64,000 nt of DNA from Lepisosteus oculatus (lineage: Eukaryota; Chordata; Actinopteri; Semionotiformes; Lepisosteidae), in contig NC_090697.1 in the NCBI RefSeq assembly GCF_040954835.1, positions 4,290,501-4,354,500 on the forward strand, read 5' to 3'. The position numbers and the translations under genes were made by a program. Below the pieces are notes generated by a model. It had not been told where the DNA came from, made no database searches, and saw only the letters and a list, made by a program, of their open reading frames with translations. This document shows, piece after piece, positions 22,592 through 33,592 of this stretch; position 1 is the first letter of the stretch; every line of letters starts with the position of its first letter.

Positions 22592-23626
22592 ATGGACTTA
22601 ACTAAGATGGAAGGACATCAAATAGTGCAGTACTGTTTTTCTTCTGACAATACATCATGCCCAAAAGAAACTCAATCCACAGTTGTTTATGTAATCCTGT
22701 ATATTTTCTGTATATCAGTGGTGATGCTGACAGTGTGTGGAAACCTGATGGTGATCATCTCTATCTCTCACTTCAAGCAGCTCCACACACCAACCAACCT
22801 CCTCCTGCTCTCTCTGGCTGTGACAGACTTTCTAATTGGGCTGATTGTGATGCCTTTTGAGATGATTAGATATATAGAAACCTGTTGGTATTTTGGGAGG
22901 ACATTTTGTATGATTTTCTATTTAGTTCTCGGCATTCTTACATTTGTTTCTCTTATTAATGTTGTTTTCATAAGTATTGATCGGTATGTTGCTGTGTGTG
23001 ACCCACTGCGATATTCTAACAAAATAACAGTTAATGTTACGTGCTTTTGTATAACATTTATATGGTCATTCTCTGTACTTTATTTGTTGATGATTATTAT
23101 TGGTAATATTAATTTTATCATCTCTGAAGGTGTAAAGTCCTGTCTAGGAGAATGCGTTTTTGAAATGAGTGCACCCTGGGCGATTGTTGACATGTTAGCT
23201 ACTTTTATTTTGCCTTGCTCTGTTATGATGGTTCTATATATGAAAATATTTATTGTTGCCAAAAGGCATGCACAAGTCATCGGTTCTGTTACTGAGCAAC
23301 TGAAGTTTAAGGATATAAGCAACAGTAAACTTTCTAAAAGATCTGAAAGAAAAGCAGCCAAAACTTTAGGAACTGTAGTGGCTGTATTCCTTCTATGTTG
23401 GATGCCATATTACATTGGCAGTATAGTTGAAGGAAGCCCTAACGCCTCTTCTTCAGCTGCAGTAATTAATGGTCTAATTTGTCTTGCAAATTTAAACTCT
23501 GCAGTGAATCCAATTATTTATGCCTTGTTTTACCCCTGGTTTCAGAAGTCAGTTAAAGCAATATTAACATTCAGGATATGTGATCCATCATCGGTTCTAA
23601 ATAATTTGTTTCCTGAAAATCATTAA
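22592..23626 (+). CDS. Trace amine-associated receptor lacking D3.32, with D5.42
   Basis: A 344-residue TAAR-type receptor with seven membrane segments. Landmarks: sequon NTS at 20-22 followed by C23, N51 (1.50), D79 (2.50), C106 (3.25), DRY at 130-132, ECL2 CLGEC at 184-188, P208 (5.50), CWMPYY in TM6 and NSAVNPIIYALFYPWF in TM7. The canonical amine-binding position 3.32 (residue 113) is leucine, while D200 falls at 5.42. Loss of D3.32 with an acidic residue in TM5 defines a large fish TAAR group reported to recognise amines in a non-classical way. The nearest paralogue is the gene at 39005. The ATG at 22592 aligns with that gene's start. AATAAA lies at 23706. An amine ligand is inferred; subfamily number unassigned. 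Confidence 0.93.
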   Translation: MDLTKMEGHQIVQYCFSSDNTSCPKETQSTVVYVILYIFCISVVMLTVCGNLMVIISISHFKQLHTPTNLLLLSLAVTDFLIGLIVMPFEMIRYIETCWYFGRTFCMIFYLVLGILTFVSLINVVFISIDRYVAVCDPLRYSNKITVNVTCFCITFIWSFSVLYLLMIIIGNINFIISEGVKSCLGECVFEMSAPWAIVDMLATFILPCSVMMVLYMKIFIVAKRHAQVIGSVTEQLKFKDISNSKLSKRSERKAAKTLGTVVAVFLLCWMPYYIGSIVEGSPNASSSAAVINGLICLANLNSAVNPIIYALFYPWFQKSVKAILTFRICDPSSVLNNLFPENH

Positions 23627-23711
23627 ATATTGTTTACATTATGAACCTCAGCATGGTTTAACTGAATGTACATTCAGATGATCAATGTTCAAAATTTAAA
23701 AATGAAATAAA

Positions 23712-25199
23712 ATTTACAGGATGTGGAAACATTTTATTATAAATATTGTATGCTTTCATAAGTGAAATTATGTTTCCTTCTAATAGCATGTTGTTTTTAC
23801 ACTTACATTTCATTAAATGTTAACATGGACATGATTCATTCACTATAATTTGCTTTTAGAATGTAAATGACAGGCTACTGACAACACAAAATAAAACAAT
23901 TGTCACATTCCTTATATTTTACATTTTATCTATCACTATATATATATATTTCAAGATTTTTGTTTCCAATTGTGCAATTAGATTAGATTAATCTATTAGA
24001 TTAGTTGGCCATAGGTGAGAGTGTTTGTGTATCTATATTTGTGTGTGTGTCTATCCTGTGACTGTCTTGTATCTCATCCAACCTGATAACTCTTGTCCCA
24101 GTCAGCATACAGCAAAATAGAATATTGAGTTAAGTAAGTTTCTGCCATATATTCTCACGTTAGTTACTCTGGAAAAAAGATACAGATGCAGCCTCTCAGA
24201 ACTTGCATTATGTCTTTGAAACATGGTACCTGTAATCCCATGATTCACTGGCCAAAGATGATCAATAGATGGCACTTGTGCTCCTTTGGATGTTAATGAA
24301 ACGTTAGCCTCATTTAATCTGTTTTTTTTTTACTTTTTATCATCTTTAAATCCACATTACATGGAATATTAATATGTAAGTTTGTAACTAAAAGTAAATT
24401 TTGGTATCTGACAATAAAAGTAACACGCATAATATCTCTGTACATCATAAATAATATTGATTTAGGAATGGAAATATTTTATACACACTGTATATGGCTT
24501 TTTGTTGTAGCTAAAAATAATAAAAAAAACTACTACTTGTATTTTGTTCTAGGAGGATTTGTCACTGTTTTCACAACCTTCTCTTGCCCATCAAAATGCC
24601 TCTTTTTGAGACACAGATGTCAATAACACAGTCTTCAAACCACTAGGATTTTAAAGATGGAGTTAAGTGAAAAAGATTACAACTATTAAACATCTAGTAC
24701 CTGGTTGCATTTTTAGAATTCTTAGTTTTTTTTTTTAGTTTTTAGTTTATGCTTGAATAAAGCTGATCCCTGGTGTAAGTTCATAACACGAGAATTAATA
24801 TCCAAAAGCATGTGAGACACCTCACCATATACAGTAAAGCAGATTAACACAAACTTACAATACTGTACAATTATGCATCTTGTGTATTAAGTTTAACCTC
24901 TCTTTAATTTGTGAAACGCTTTGGGTATTTTCTGTTTTTAATCAGATAAGAATATACTACATATGCAATTCTTTTGAAAGGAGGAAAGATGTTCTGTGCT
25001 CAATAGCTTTTTCACCACAGTATGTATTATATTACATTTTTTTATGCATCAGTCAAAGCGTTCTGAAGACTGACGACTGAAATTTGTAGAAAATTTAACA
25101 TAATATTGTAGGTCATACCCCTATCCTAACAAAGCCAATAACAAAATAAGACTGTAAATACATGGATCTGTGAACAGCTAAAAATAAAAAAATAAGGTA
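23712..25199. other. Intergenic sequence with a degenerate fold-back terminus
   Basis: Mostly AT-rich, with a short TA repeat at 23937-23950 and a GT-rich patch at about 24040. At 24183 CAGATGCAGCC follows TA, a degenerate end of the fold-back family without a matching partner. No gene seen. Confidence 0.45.
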
Positions 25200-26000
25200 C
25201 AGATGCAGCCATTCAAAATGAGCGGTAAAAACCCGCGGTACAGTAACCAACCCGCAGGGCACCGTAGGGCACCGCAGGGCAAGTGATTGGCTGGCCAAAA
25301 TGACCGACAGGGGCACTCGTGGTGCATTGGTTGGTAGTGAAAAGATTTAATCATTTAATGTCTTTACTGTGCACATTTCAATCCGCTTAGTTTTGAATAT
25401 TATATGGAATTTTACCACTAAAGGGAAATTTTAGTAGCTGAGCATAAAAAGAAGAGGAGCATAACGCATCTGAAGGTCATAAACGATATTAATTTAGGAA
25501 CATAAACATTACTGTATGTACATAAACTGTACTGTGTATGGCTGGTCTTGATAGTTTAAAGAAAAAATACACACCAGTCTTCCATTTCTCCCTAAACATT
25601 TTAAGCATGAAAGTTTTATGAAACGGTACCCAAATATGTGATTGCTGTATAGAATGAATTTCAATTTTCAAAAATTATTTAACACGAAAATTAAGCTGTT
25701 TACATCTTCTGCCTGAGAACAGTCACCCGTTGCTACCCAACGCAGAAACACAGCCACTAACTAGCAAAGAGAGGACATTAGCTAGCCAATATGATAAAGA
25801 AATAAATGATTATTTTGTTTATTTCTTTTGCACATTTATTTGAACATTTCCATCGATTGTACAAGCACTTGGAAACTGTCCAATCCCTAGTTCATCAAGC
25901 ATTTACCGGTCTGGCGCCGGTCTGTGTCTTCTAGGATATAATGCCAGTGAACTCTTGTTTTTATGTCCAGTATAACTACGCTGGGCAAACGTTCTGAGGT
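25200..26000 (+). mobile_element. TA-flanked fold-back element, left part
   Basis: After TA at 25198-25199 the terminus CAGATGCAGCCATTCAAA begins a segment like that at 13510, with GACCGACAGGGGCACTCGTG and AAAGAAAAAATACACACCAG. It joins the block at 25670-25980 shared with 14266-14590. A further short match, inverted relative to 14990-15070, lies at 26500-26730, so the element probably extends to about 26730 around the CpG-rich block. The right terminus was not found. Confidence 0.72.
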
Positions 26001-26470
26001 CAAATTCTTCCAGCACGGGGGTACCTTTAAAGCGGAGACGACGGCACCGACATTTTTTGGCGCACCTTCTCTTTAAAGCCCTGGCCAAATATGAAGACAG
26101 TACGTACAGTTATAATTCAAACGGAATTAAAAACTACACATCCCAGTTACCATGGTGGTGCTCGTGATCATTGCGTTTAACCAACGAAACAGGGCGAAAA
26201 ATCAGTCACATGACTTTGGGGCAGAGTTTCGAAAGCTTAACCTATCAGCAACAAAGCGAAATTTACACGATAGGCTACCTCAAACTGTCAGTTACACGAC
26301 TGTGTATGTCGCTTAAGCCACTCCTATTTGGCATTTTAGTTATGGAGGCGAGAAGAGGCCCCCCCCCTCTCTCTGGGTGTCTGATTTGCCGCCATCTTTT
26401 ACTGTTCGGTGTCCGAATCGGAGTTAATCCCAACTACAAAACATATTTTTGTGGTAAGAGGGCGCAAAAC
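25980..26470 (+). promoter_or_regulatory. CpG-rich promoter-like block with YY1 and ZNF143-like motifs
   Basis: This block is richer in CpG than its surroundings. It contains GCCGCCATCTT at about 26388, a perfect YY1 core on the minus strand, and AACTACACATCCCAG at about 26133, a good match to the ZNF143/THAP11 motif. TTGTGGTAAGAG at about 26450 could be a splice donor. These are typical of a broad promoter plus first exon, or of a retrotransposon 5' region. No downstream exon was found, and the block sits between fold-back element pieces. Confidence 0.4.
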
Positions 26471-26739
26471 ATCAGTATTTACTGCTAGTAATTACTGTAC
26501 GATTTATAGTTGAAATCTGAGCCTAGATATAAAGTTAGATATAAAGTTAAAATCTCGACAAAGCAATGTAGGAAATACAGAGAAAATAAATCCTTTCTGA
26601 CATCTAAAATCAGTTTCGATCAAGGTCTCTAAAACGAACAAGAAAAAGAGGATTTTCGGAGGGCAATTACGCTGTGTTTATATAGAATAAGTGATTTATG
26701 AGCAATCTAATTTCTTGTTCGTTTAAAACAGTGAAATGT

Positions 26740-27689
26740 CAGCTGCAAAAGATCGCACCAGAAACAGCACTCTCTCTGCCTGTCATAGACGTTCAGGAAA
26801 GGCTGAATGAAGTCATGTCAAGTACAATAATTCGGTGATCAATAATAACAGTTGTAGGACAGTATATAAGGAGGATAAGGATTTTGAAGTTGACTCGAAA
26901 TCTGATAGGTAACCAGTGCAAGGACTTGAAAACAGGTGTAATGCATCCCTGATAGGATTCTTGCTGTCATATTCTGAACATATTGAAGATTGCTCAGTGT
27001 GGATATAATTTCCCCAGTGAATAGGATGTGCATTTATTAATTCTAGAAAAAAAGCCTTTCTTGATTTCTCTAGTTCTTAGTTTCTCTAGTTCCCTTTAAA
27101 ATAAACTATTATTCCACAATGCAGTGTATTACATGGCCAGTATTTACACATGATATTTGTGATTTAAAGAAATTAACACAAGCAGCTTTTGGAGATTTAA
27201 GTGTTGGCTGAGTTATTGCAGGATAAAAGACTAGAGATGTTGGCAAGAAGAAGATAATTTGGGGAAAGCTGAGGAATACACTTATAACAAGAACACTTCC
27301 TAATGGGGTTAGGCATACTTTTGATGAAGATGATGAAGTTAACAGACTATATGTTTACATAGATACTGAAATAAGGATTGTATTTTAGATTATGTGTAGT
27401 TGCTGGCATTGAACTGTGTGTTGGATGCACATGAATTGAAGGAATGGGCAAACATAGCTGATACGGATCCACAGAGCCAGCATATTAAGATGTTTATAAT
27501 TAGAGGCAATTTGTTTAAATAACTAGGTATGGATACTGATGTGCAAGAGAGGTGGAAAGGCTGTTTCCTTAAGCCAGCACTATAAAATATTTTATTCTCA
27601 GTGAGATGCTGCCATTTCATAGTGGGTTTCTAACACTGTGTATAGTTCCATCCACACAGTGCCTTTACTTCCATTTCTAATCTCTTTAT
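26740..27689. other. Intergenic AT-rich sequence
   Basis: No gene or recognised repeat. Short frames lack family resemblance. Confidence 0.3.
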
Positions 27690-28000
27690 CCAGTACAGAG
27701 GATTTGGAGCCTATCCCAGTAAGCAACAGACACAAGGCAGAATACACCCTGGACATAGCGCCAGTCCATCACAGGACAGACAGACACAAACACACACACA
27801 CCAGGGCCAGTTTTCCCATAAACCAATTAACTTACCAGTATGTTTTGGAGTGCGAGAGGGAGTCATATCACACATATGGAGAAAAACCATGTAACCCAGA
27901 GAGAACATGTAAACCCCACACACACAGGATGGCAGGAATTGAACCTAGGACCCCAGTGCTGCAAGATAGCAATGCTAACCACTTCGCCACCATTATAAAT
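27690..28000 (-). mobile_element. tRNA-derived SINE (HE1/DANA-like), longest copy
   Basis: On the minus strand it opens with GGTGGCGAAGTGGTTAGCAT (A-box region) and GGTTCAATTCC (B box, about 27935). The body contains TTTACATGTTCTCTCTGGGT, and the distal part GTGATGGACTGGCGC leads to a GGATAAAGAGATT-type tail. This is the most complete of the four copies. Confidence 0.8.
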
Positions 28001-28111
28001 GGATGGATATCTTAGTTATCTTTCTAGTTCACAGGTTTGCATGCATAATTTAATTTTGAAAGCCACTGAGACATCAGGTACTAGTGTTGTATTTATGAAA
28101 AAGAAACAAAA

Positions 28112-29815
28112 CAAAAAACATACTAACAACTGTGCCATCCTACTCCTTAGTTAATACATTTTATTATTCATAAACAGTTAACATTGTTAGCAAAATATTT
28201 TGAGTTATATTTAACCCTATTTTTTCTTTAGTTTTGTATTTAACTTATTATATGATAGTCAGACTTAATGTATATTTGAACAATGAAAATATATTTTAAC
28301 AAGATTTTACATTAAGCACTTAAAATTAATATGGTTAATAATAGTAAACTGTAACATGCTGTAACAAGATCGGTTAAACTGCGAAGAAAATGCTTTCAGA
28401 GAAAATGTTTCAGGTGTGAAGAACATAGATCTCCAATGCAATTTCAACCAAACCTGTTCCCACACACCCTGCCCCCACTACCATTAGAATATACACAAAG
28501 CACTGAAATCTTTCGAGCTAATGATCAGGTGACCCGAGAGAGAGCGAGAGAAACACCAAGGGGTGTGGAACCAGGGAACTATTTACATGGAAAACGGGCG
28601 ATCTCCCCAGACTGTCCGCCCGTTTCACTGTTACCTGGATACCTCTTTATTTAGAACTCACTAACACTGATTTTTAGTTTAGAAGGATTCAAGTAGGGTT
28701 TTAGATGAAAGGCAGTGACCTTAATCAAGCCCAAATCATAATTGAACCTATTCAGATCCTACATTACATTTTAGCATTTCATTCTGAGCAGAAGACCCTC
28801 ACACCTGAAAAAGGGGGAGGTGTCTTTCGCTGGAAATCTCGCCTGCTTCTATTTACGAGTACAACCCCCTCTCTGCCGGAGTGCTGGCTGTGACGAATTA
28901 AACCGGTTTCACAGGTTTCAATCACAGACCATGTGACATGGGAGTCAGGAAACTAACACACAGCGCCACCGGATTTGATAACGCTATAAAAATGCTATAA
29001 AATAATGTGACTAGGCACAGAACAAGTTTACAGCACAGTACAATAATAAATGCTGACCATGACTTTAGAAGCATAAATTGCCTTACACTCAATTTAAACA
29101 CAAGCTGTCTTTAGCGCTCTAAGCTGGTTCATACAGAAATGTAGAGATCCAGGCTCAGAACACACAGCTTCATTAGCGAATACATATGCAGGACAACTAG
29201 AGAAGACGTTTTACAGAGGATGGATTTTTAGAAACATCCCATCAGTGACATCACTGAATGTCAACTCCTAGGTACTGTAACTGTCGTGTGGATAGTTTCA
29301 CAAGAATCAGACAAAGGTTTAAGCATCGCTTGTTCTAGATAAAACTGCAAAAAAAAAAACAACAACCCATAATGTACTTCTTTGCGGCTCTGTTTGCCCA
29401 AATCATATATTCACAACGTGAAATCTAGAAAATAATATTACGTAACCAAAATCCGCAATATGGAAACAGAACCTGTGTAATTGTTGATAGATGATGTACT
29501 CGTAACATTTTTTCAAGACGAACTACAACATTTAAAAAATGACTTGTATGTACTTGATATCTCTAATCAATCCACGGGTCCCAGCACAAAACGAAACTAA
29601 AACGCATACCGTTTCGCGCTTCTTATTAGTTGCTCAAAAGTAATTTGACCGTATGAAATGCATAATATAAACCTAGAAACATATACGTGAGCAGTACTTA
29701 AGCACTGTAGTATCAGTGTTAAGACATAACTCTCAAATACTATAAATCAAGTTAAAAATATCTCAAGACCGATTCTGGTTATAATGAAACCATGTTTCGT
29801 GTATGTTTTCTTTAA
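28112..29815 (+). repeat. Fold-back interior segment, longer copy
   Basis: This is the second copy of 20404-21310, near-identical where aligned but with three additional stretches (28500-28768, about 28805-28880, 28982-29446). The minus strand at about 28895-28980 carries a tRNA-like module with GTGGCGCTGTGTGTTAGTTT and GTGATTGAAACC, related to the one at 51717. No fold-back terminus is adjacent, so it was carried or copied without its ends. Confidence 0.82.
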
Positions 29816-30471
29816 AGTACAGAGACCAGCCATATACTGTATGTTTATGTTCCAAAATTGATATCGTTTATGGCCTTCTTTGTGTGGGCCTGTACAAAAG
29901 TGGGTGGCCCGGGTTCCTGCCAGCATAGGGAACCTCCTCCAATTTACAATCCAATTCTCAAGCGGTAAAATCAAACAGTGGAAATAGCGGAACCTTATAT
30001 GTATATACATACTGTCTCTCTCTCACACACACACAGAGGTTAAGGAACAATTACCTAGGCTGCCGAACGCTACACTGCCACGGTGGACAGACACAGAAAA
30101 ACAATCAGTGCCTACCTCTGTTATGAGGTTTTGGCCTTCTAGACCAGATGCAGGTTTGGAATTGAATATGGTAATAATCTGATCACTGTCTACAGAGCCG
30201 GCAAATTCCCTTTCAAATGACAGCTAATTTGCAAAGGTCTCTCATATGAGAACTTTGTCTTTATCTAAAGAAAAGCTGAAAGAACTAATTTTCACTTGTT
30301 GCTTTTAACAGTTCTAAGTATCTTGTATGCCTGCTTTTAGATTGTTTAGTAGTTTTACGAGTTACTCTAAAGTTAATATTGTAGTTAAAATACCATGCAC
30401 CTCATGTGTCTAATTTGTTTTGGGACTGAAGCTGGTCATCTACAACCGGCTTTTTGAAAAACATAGATATA
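29816..30471. other. Intergenic sequence
   Basis: No gene. A CTCTCACACACACACAC patch lies at 30015. The first 60 bases (AAAGTACAGAGACCAGCCAT) resemble the inverted fold-back segment near 13830. Confidence 0.35.
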
Positions 30472-31264
30472 CAGATGCAGCCATTCAAAACGAGCAAGGT
30501 ACGCTGTAGTAAAACACGGTGGCCGTGTCACATCACATCATATCGCGTTATACCATATAATACCTCAGTTATGAAAATAGTATCTGGAATCACCACCAGG
30601 TAGAACTAATAAAGCTTTACCTCTCATGTACAACATTTGAGCTTTCGCCAGAAATACCTTCCTTCAAATCCTGGTCACTGCTGAAGGACAATCTTTTTCC
30701 AATTAAGAATTTAAGTTGTATACTCTTTAAACTTTTAATAATTTTAAACTGTGTATTACAGCATGTAAATCACTAAACATTAAAAAGTTGGTATATTTTA
30801 TAGAAGCAAGATTGCTCTGTTGAAAAAAGTGCACAACCTACCACCTTTATCATAAATATCTTAATTATGCAGAAATATTTTATTTACGGAAGATATTACT
30901 AATAGTATTAATAACGAATGACCTTGAACAAGCTGTAAACTCAAAGTATTACCATGGTCCACTTTCTTTGTAACTATCTTTGTAAATGAAAATACTTTTT
31001 TTTTCATTGACAAAAAGTAACACCACAGCATTTCGTTGATCCGATTACCTATCCGTTTCCAATAATACAAAGTAAGTTTTGAGAATCTCAGCAGTGATCA
31101 GGATTTGAAACCAGGCATTTTCTGGTCACAGCTCTAATGCTGTACATGAGACAGTAAGCTTTATTAGCTCCACCTGGAGGTTTGACCAGGTGATTCCAGA
31201 TACTATTATCATAACTGCGGTATGACCGCAGCGTACTCCGTGCGCTTTTGAATGGCTGGATCTG
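30472..31264. mobile_element. Complete TA-flanked fold-back element, 793 bp
   Basis: The element starts CAGATGCAGCCATTCAAAAC and ends in the inverse TTTGAATGGCTGGATCTG. TA lies on both sides (30470-30471, 31265-31266). Both ends are of the same type: about 200 bases at each side are inverted copies, including GAGCTTTCGCCAGAAATACC on the left and GGCATTTTCTGGTCACAGCT on the right. It encodes no protein and must move in trans if at all. Confidence 0.85.
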
Positions 31265-31559
31265 TATATCATCCATTAGATCACTAGTGATTTAAAGGGA
31301 AAATATTCAGACATTCAACGTTTTATGTGTTAATAATGACGCTTCATAAAAGTTAAAAGCAGTCTTTAAAGTATTATTTAAGTGTTTCAGCAGTGCATAC
31401 CTCAACAGTACAAGAAGAAATCTCAATATTAACAATTTCAGTTGTTTTAATTCGTTTATAGACACTCCATGATATTCCTTGTTTTTGAGAATTCCCATGA
31501 AGCAAGGCATATTTCTGTAACATCTAATATAACACTATCTATCTGACAGTTTATCATCT

Positions 31560-32270
31560 GTGTTACACCATTCCTATCATTATGCATGGTCTTGACAACA
31601 TCATATTTTCAGTACCAGGCATTCAGGTACTTTTCAGAGGGAACAATGAATGAGAACCTGCTTCGATCAGCAAAAGACCCATGATCATGAATTCAAAGCA
31701 CTATGCCTAGTGCAAGTCGAACACAACTCATCACTCATGTAACATCATCCCTACCATGAAGCATGCATAATCTCATGGGGATGCTTTTCAGTGGCAGGGA
31801 CTGGGGAACTTGTCAGCATGGATTGAACAATGAATGGAGTCAGCTACAGGGAAATACTTGAGGAGTACCTGCCATAGTGGATTCAGCTCAAGAAGGTCAA
31901 TGTAATGTGCTTGAGTGGCCCAGACAAAGTTCAGACTTGAATATCATTATGAATCTGGGGTTTGAAGATTTGAAGATTGTGGCTCTTTGACACTCCCCCT
32001 CCAACTCGACAAAATATTAAGCAAATCTGCAAGGAAGAATGGGTAAAACTTTCTCAAACACAGATGTGGAAAGCTGATAGAGACATAACCAAGAAAATTG
32101 TAATTGCTGCGAATATAAAAGTTTTGGGTAATCGAAGTGAAACTTGTCATTTTTGCTGTATACTAAGGGCATTTGTATTTTATGTCAAAAAATGAATATG
32201 AAGCAAAAGTACAGAATTATTTTTACTACCTCTATAGTACATTAATCACAGTAGGAAGGTGTGAGGTTGC
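31560..32270 (+). pseudogene. Tc1-like transposase relic
   Basis: The stretch CATGGGGATGCTTTTCAGTGGC, read with frameshifts, resembles the central part of Tc1-like transposases. GAGTGGCCCAGACAAAGTTC followed by GACTTGAATATCA corresponds to the conserved EWPxQSxDLNP region ahead of the third acidic residue. Further decayed sequence reaches about 32200. Multiple frameshifts and stops make it inactive. The family may be that of the terminus at 241-345. Confidence 0.65.
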
Positions 32271-32936
32271 ATTTTTCCTTAAATCAATATTTTGATGTGT
32301 TAAAATGTAATGCCTTTACACCATTTAGAAAAGGTCCATGTTGATTTTCTGGATCCTTTAATAAGATGGCCAGGGTGAGGTCAACAGCAATCTTAAGATA
32401 CCTGTCTGTGTGTTTATTCTTACTATCATAAGTGTACATAATGTAAAATAGGGGAGACAAGACCGCCCTGTGGTGATCCAGTAGAACTGTAGAATATATT
32501 GGGTAACCAGAGGTGCTTGTTGGCACAGTGGTTATAAATGCCGTTTATTTTGTTGTTTTTGTTTAATCTTTTATTTGTTTAGTGTTTTCAAAAAATGCAT
32601 TACCTCTTCATTGGAATTAATTCTAAAATTTTCCTGATATAAGTGAAATAATATATAAAAGTATCAAAGCAAATCGTTTTCCTAGATTAAAAGAACTGTG
32701 AATTTACTAATATTTGTCAAATTACCAAATGTAAAACTTACTTCAAAAAGTTAAATTGTTTATCTTTGCTGCTTGTTTACATTAACAAAAACAGAATCAT
32801 ATTGAAGGTGACAAATTTTCTGATGATCATGGAAATGGAACCTCTGGGGTCTAGTTAAAGTCTTCTAGTTATATTATTCCTTGTGGATAATAATACAACA
32901 GACACAGGCACAATTTCAGTTTGTTGGAAACTACTG

Positions 32937-32944
32937 TATATAAG
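32937..32944 (+). promoter_or_regulatory. TATA box of the TAAR1-like gene
   Basis: TATATAAG lies about 85 bases upstream of a strong splice donor, a suitable position to start a short untranslated first exon near 32968. No other gene in the region could use it. Confidence 0.5.
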
Positions 32945-33020
32945 CTTAGTCGCCAGGCAGTATGAATAAGGAAAGAAAGAAGACAACTGTGAAGTCTGTT
33001 TAGGAAGAACATGTTTTAAG

Positions 33021-33584
33021 GTAACTGCAATATTATATAAAAGTAAACATACTACTGTTTAATAAGAGAGGTGAATGAAGCACAACTAACAAGCAAAATG
33101 TTAAGATTTAATGGAATATGAAAGTATTTTTGTTTCTTAATAAAACAATGTGACACAATATTATACTGTATTGCATATATAGGCATCTTTTTTCACAAAT
33201 TAGCTTGGTTATATTTAATTAAATACAAGTAACAGTAAAACTACGTTCAATGTCTGATCAGTAACTGAGCTATAATTGAAAAATATATATATATAAAGAA
33301 TTCAGTCATGAAATTAAAGTAATTTTTCTGATGTTCGCCCGGAATCTTTTTTTCATATTAAGTATTTTATAAAGAACTGAAAAGACTTTTATGATGCCCT
33401 ACAACAATAGCCATGTGTTATACCAGATTTATTGTACAGTATGTATTTGAGAGAATGTATTGTTGTATTAGTATTTTTATCTGCCAAAGCTGTGCTTCAC
33501 TTCACAATGTTTCTGTTTTTAATTGTTGTGTTTACTACTACTTTTCTTATTAATATTGCTTACATTATTACATTATTCTAACAG
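33021..33584 (+). other. Probable 5' UTR intron of the TAAR1-like gene
   Basis: The donor TTAAG/GTAACTG at 33021 and the acceptor ATTATTCTAACAG at 33584 fit the GT-AG rule. The acceptor is preceded by a T-rich tract and lies eight bases before the start codon at 33593. The first exon (about 32968-33020) would be untranslated. Predicted from sequence only. Confidence 0.5.
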
Positions 33585-33592
33585 CCATCAAG

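Noticed and set aside
26171-26488. Protein-coding gene in the CpG-rich block
   Set aside because: The frame has no family resemblance and overlaps promoter-type motifs. Without downstream exons it is better described as promoter-like.
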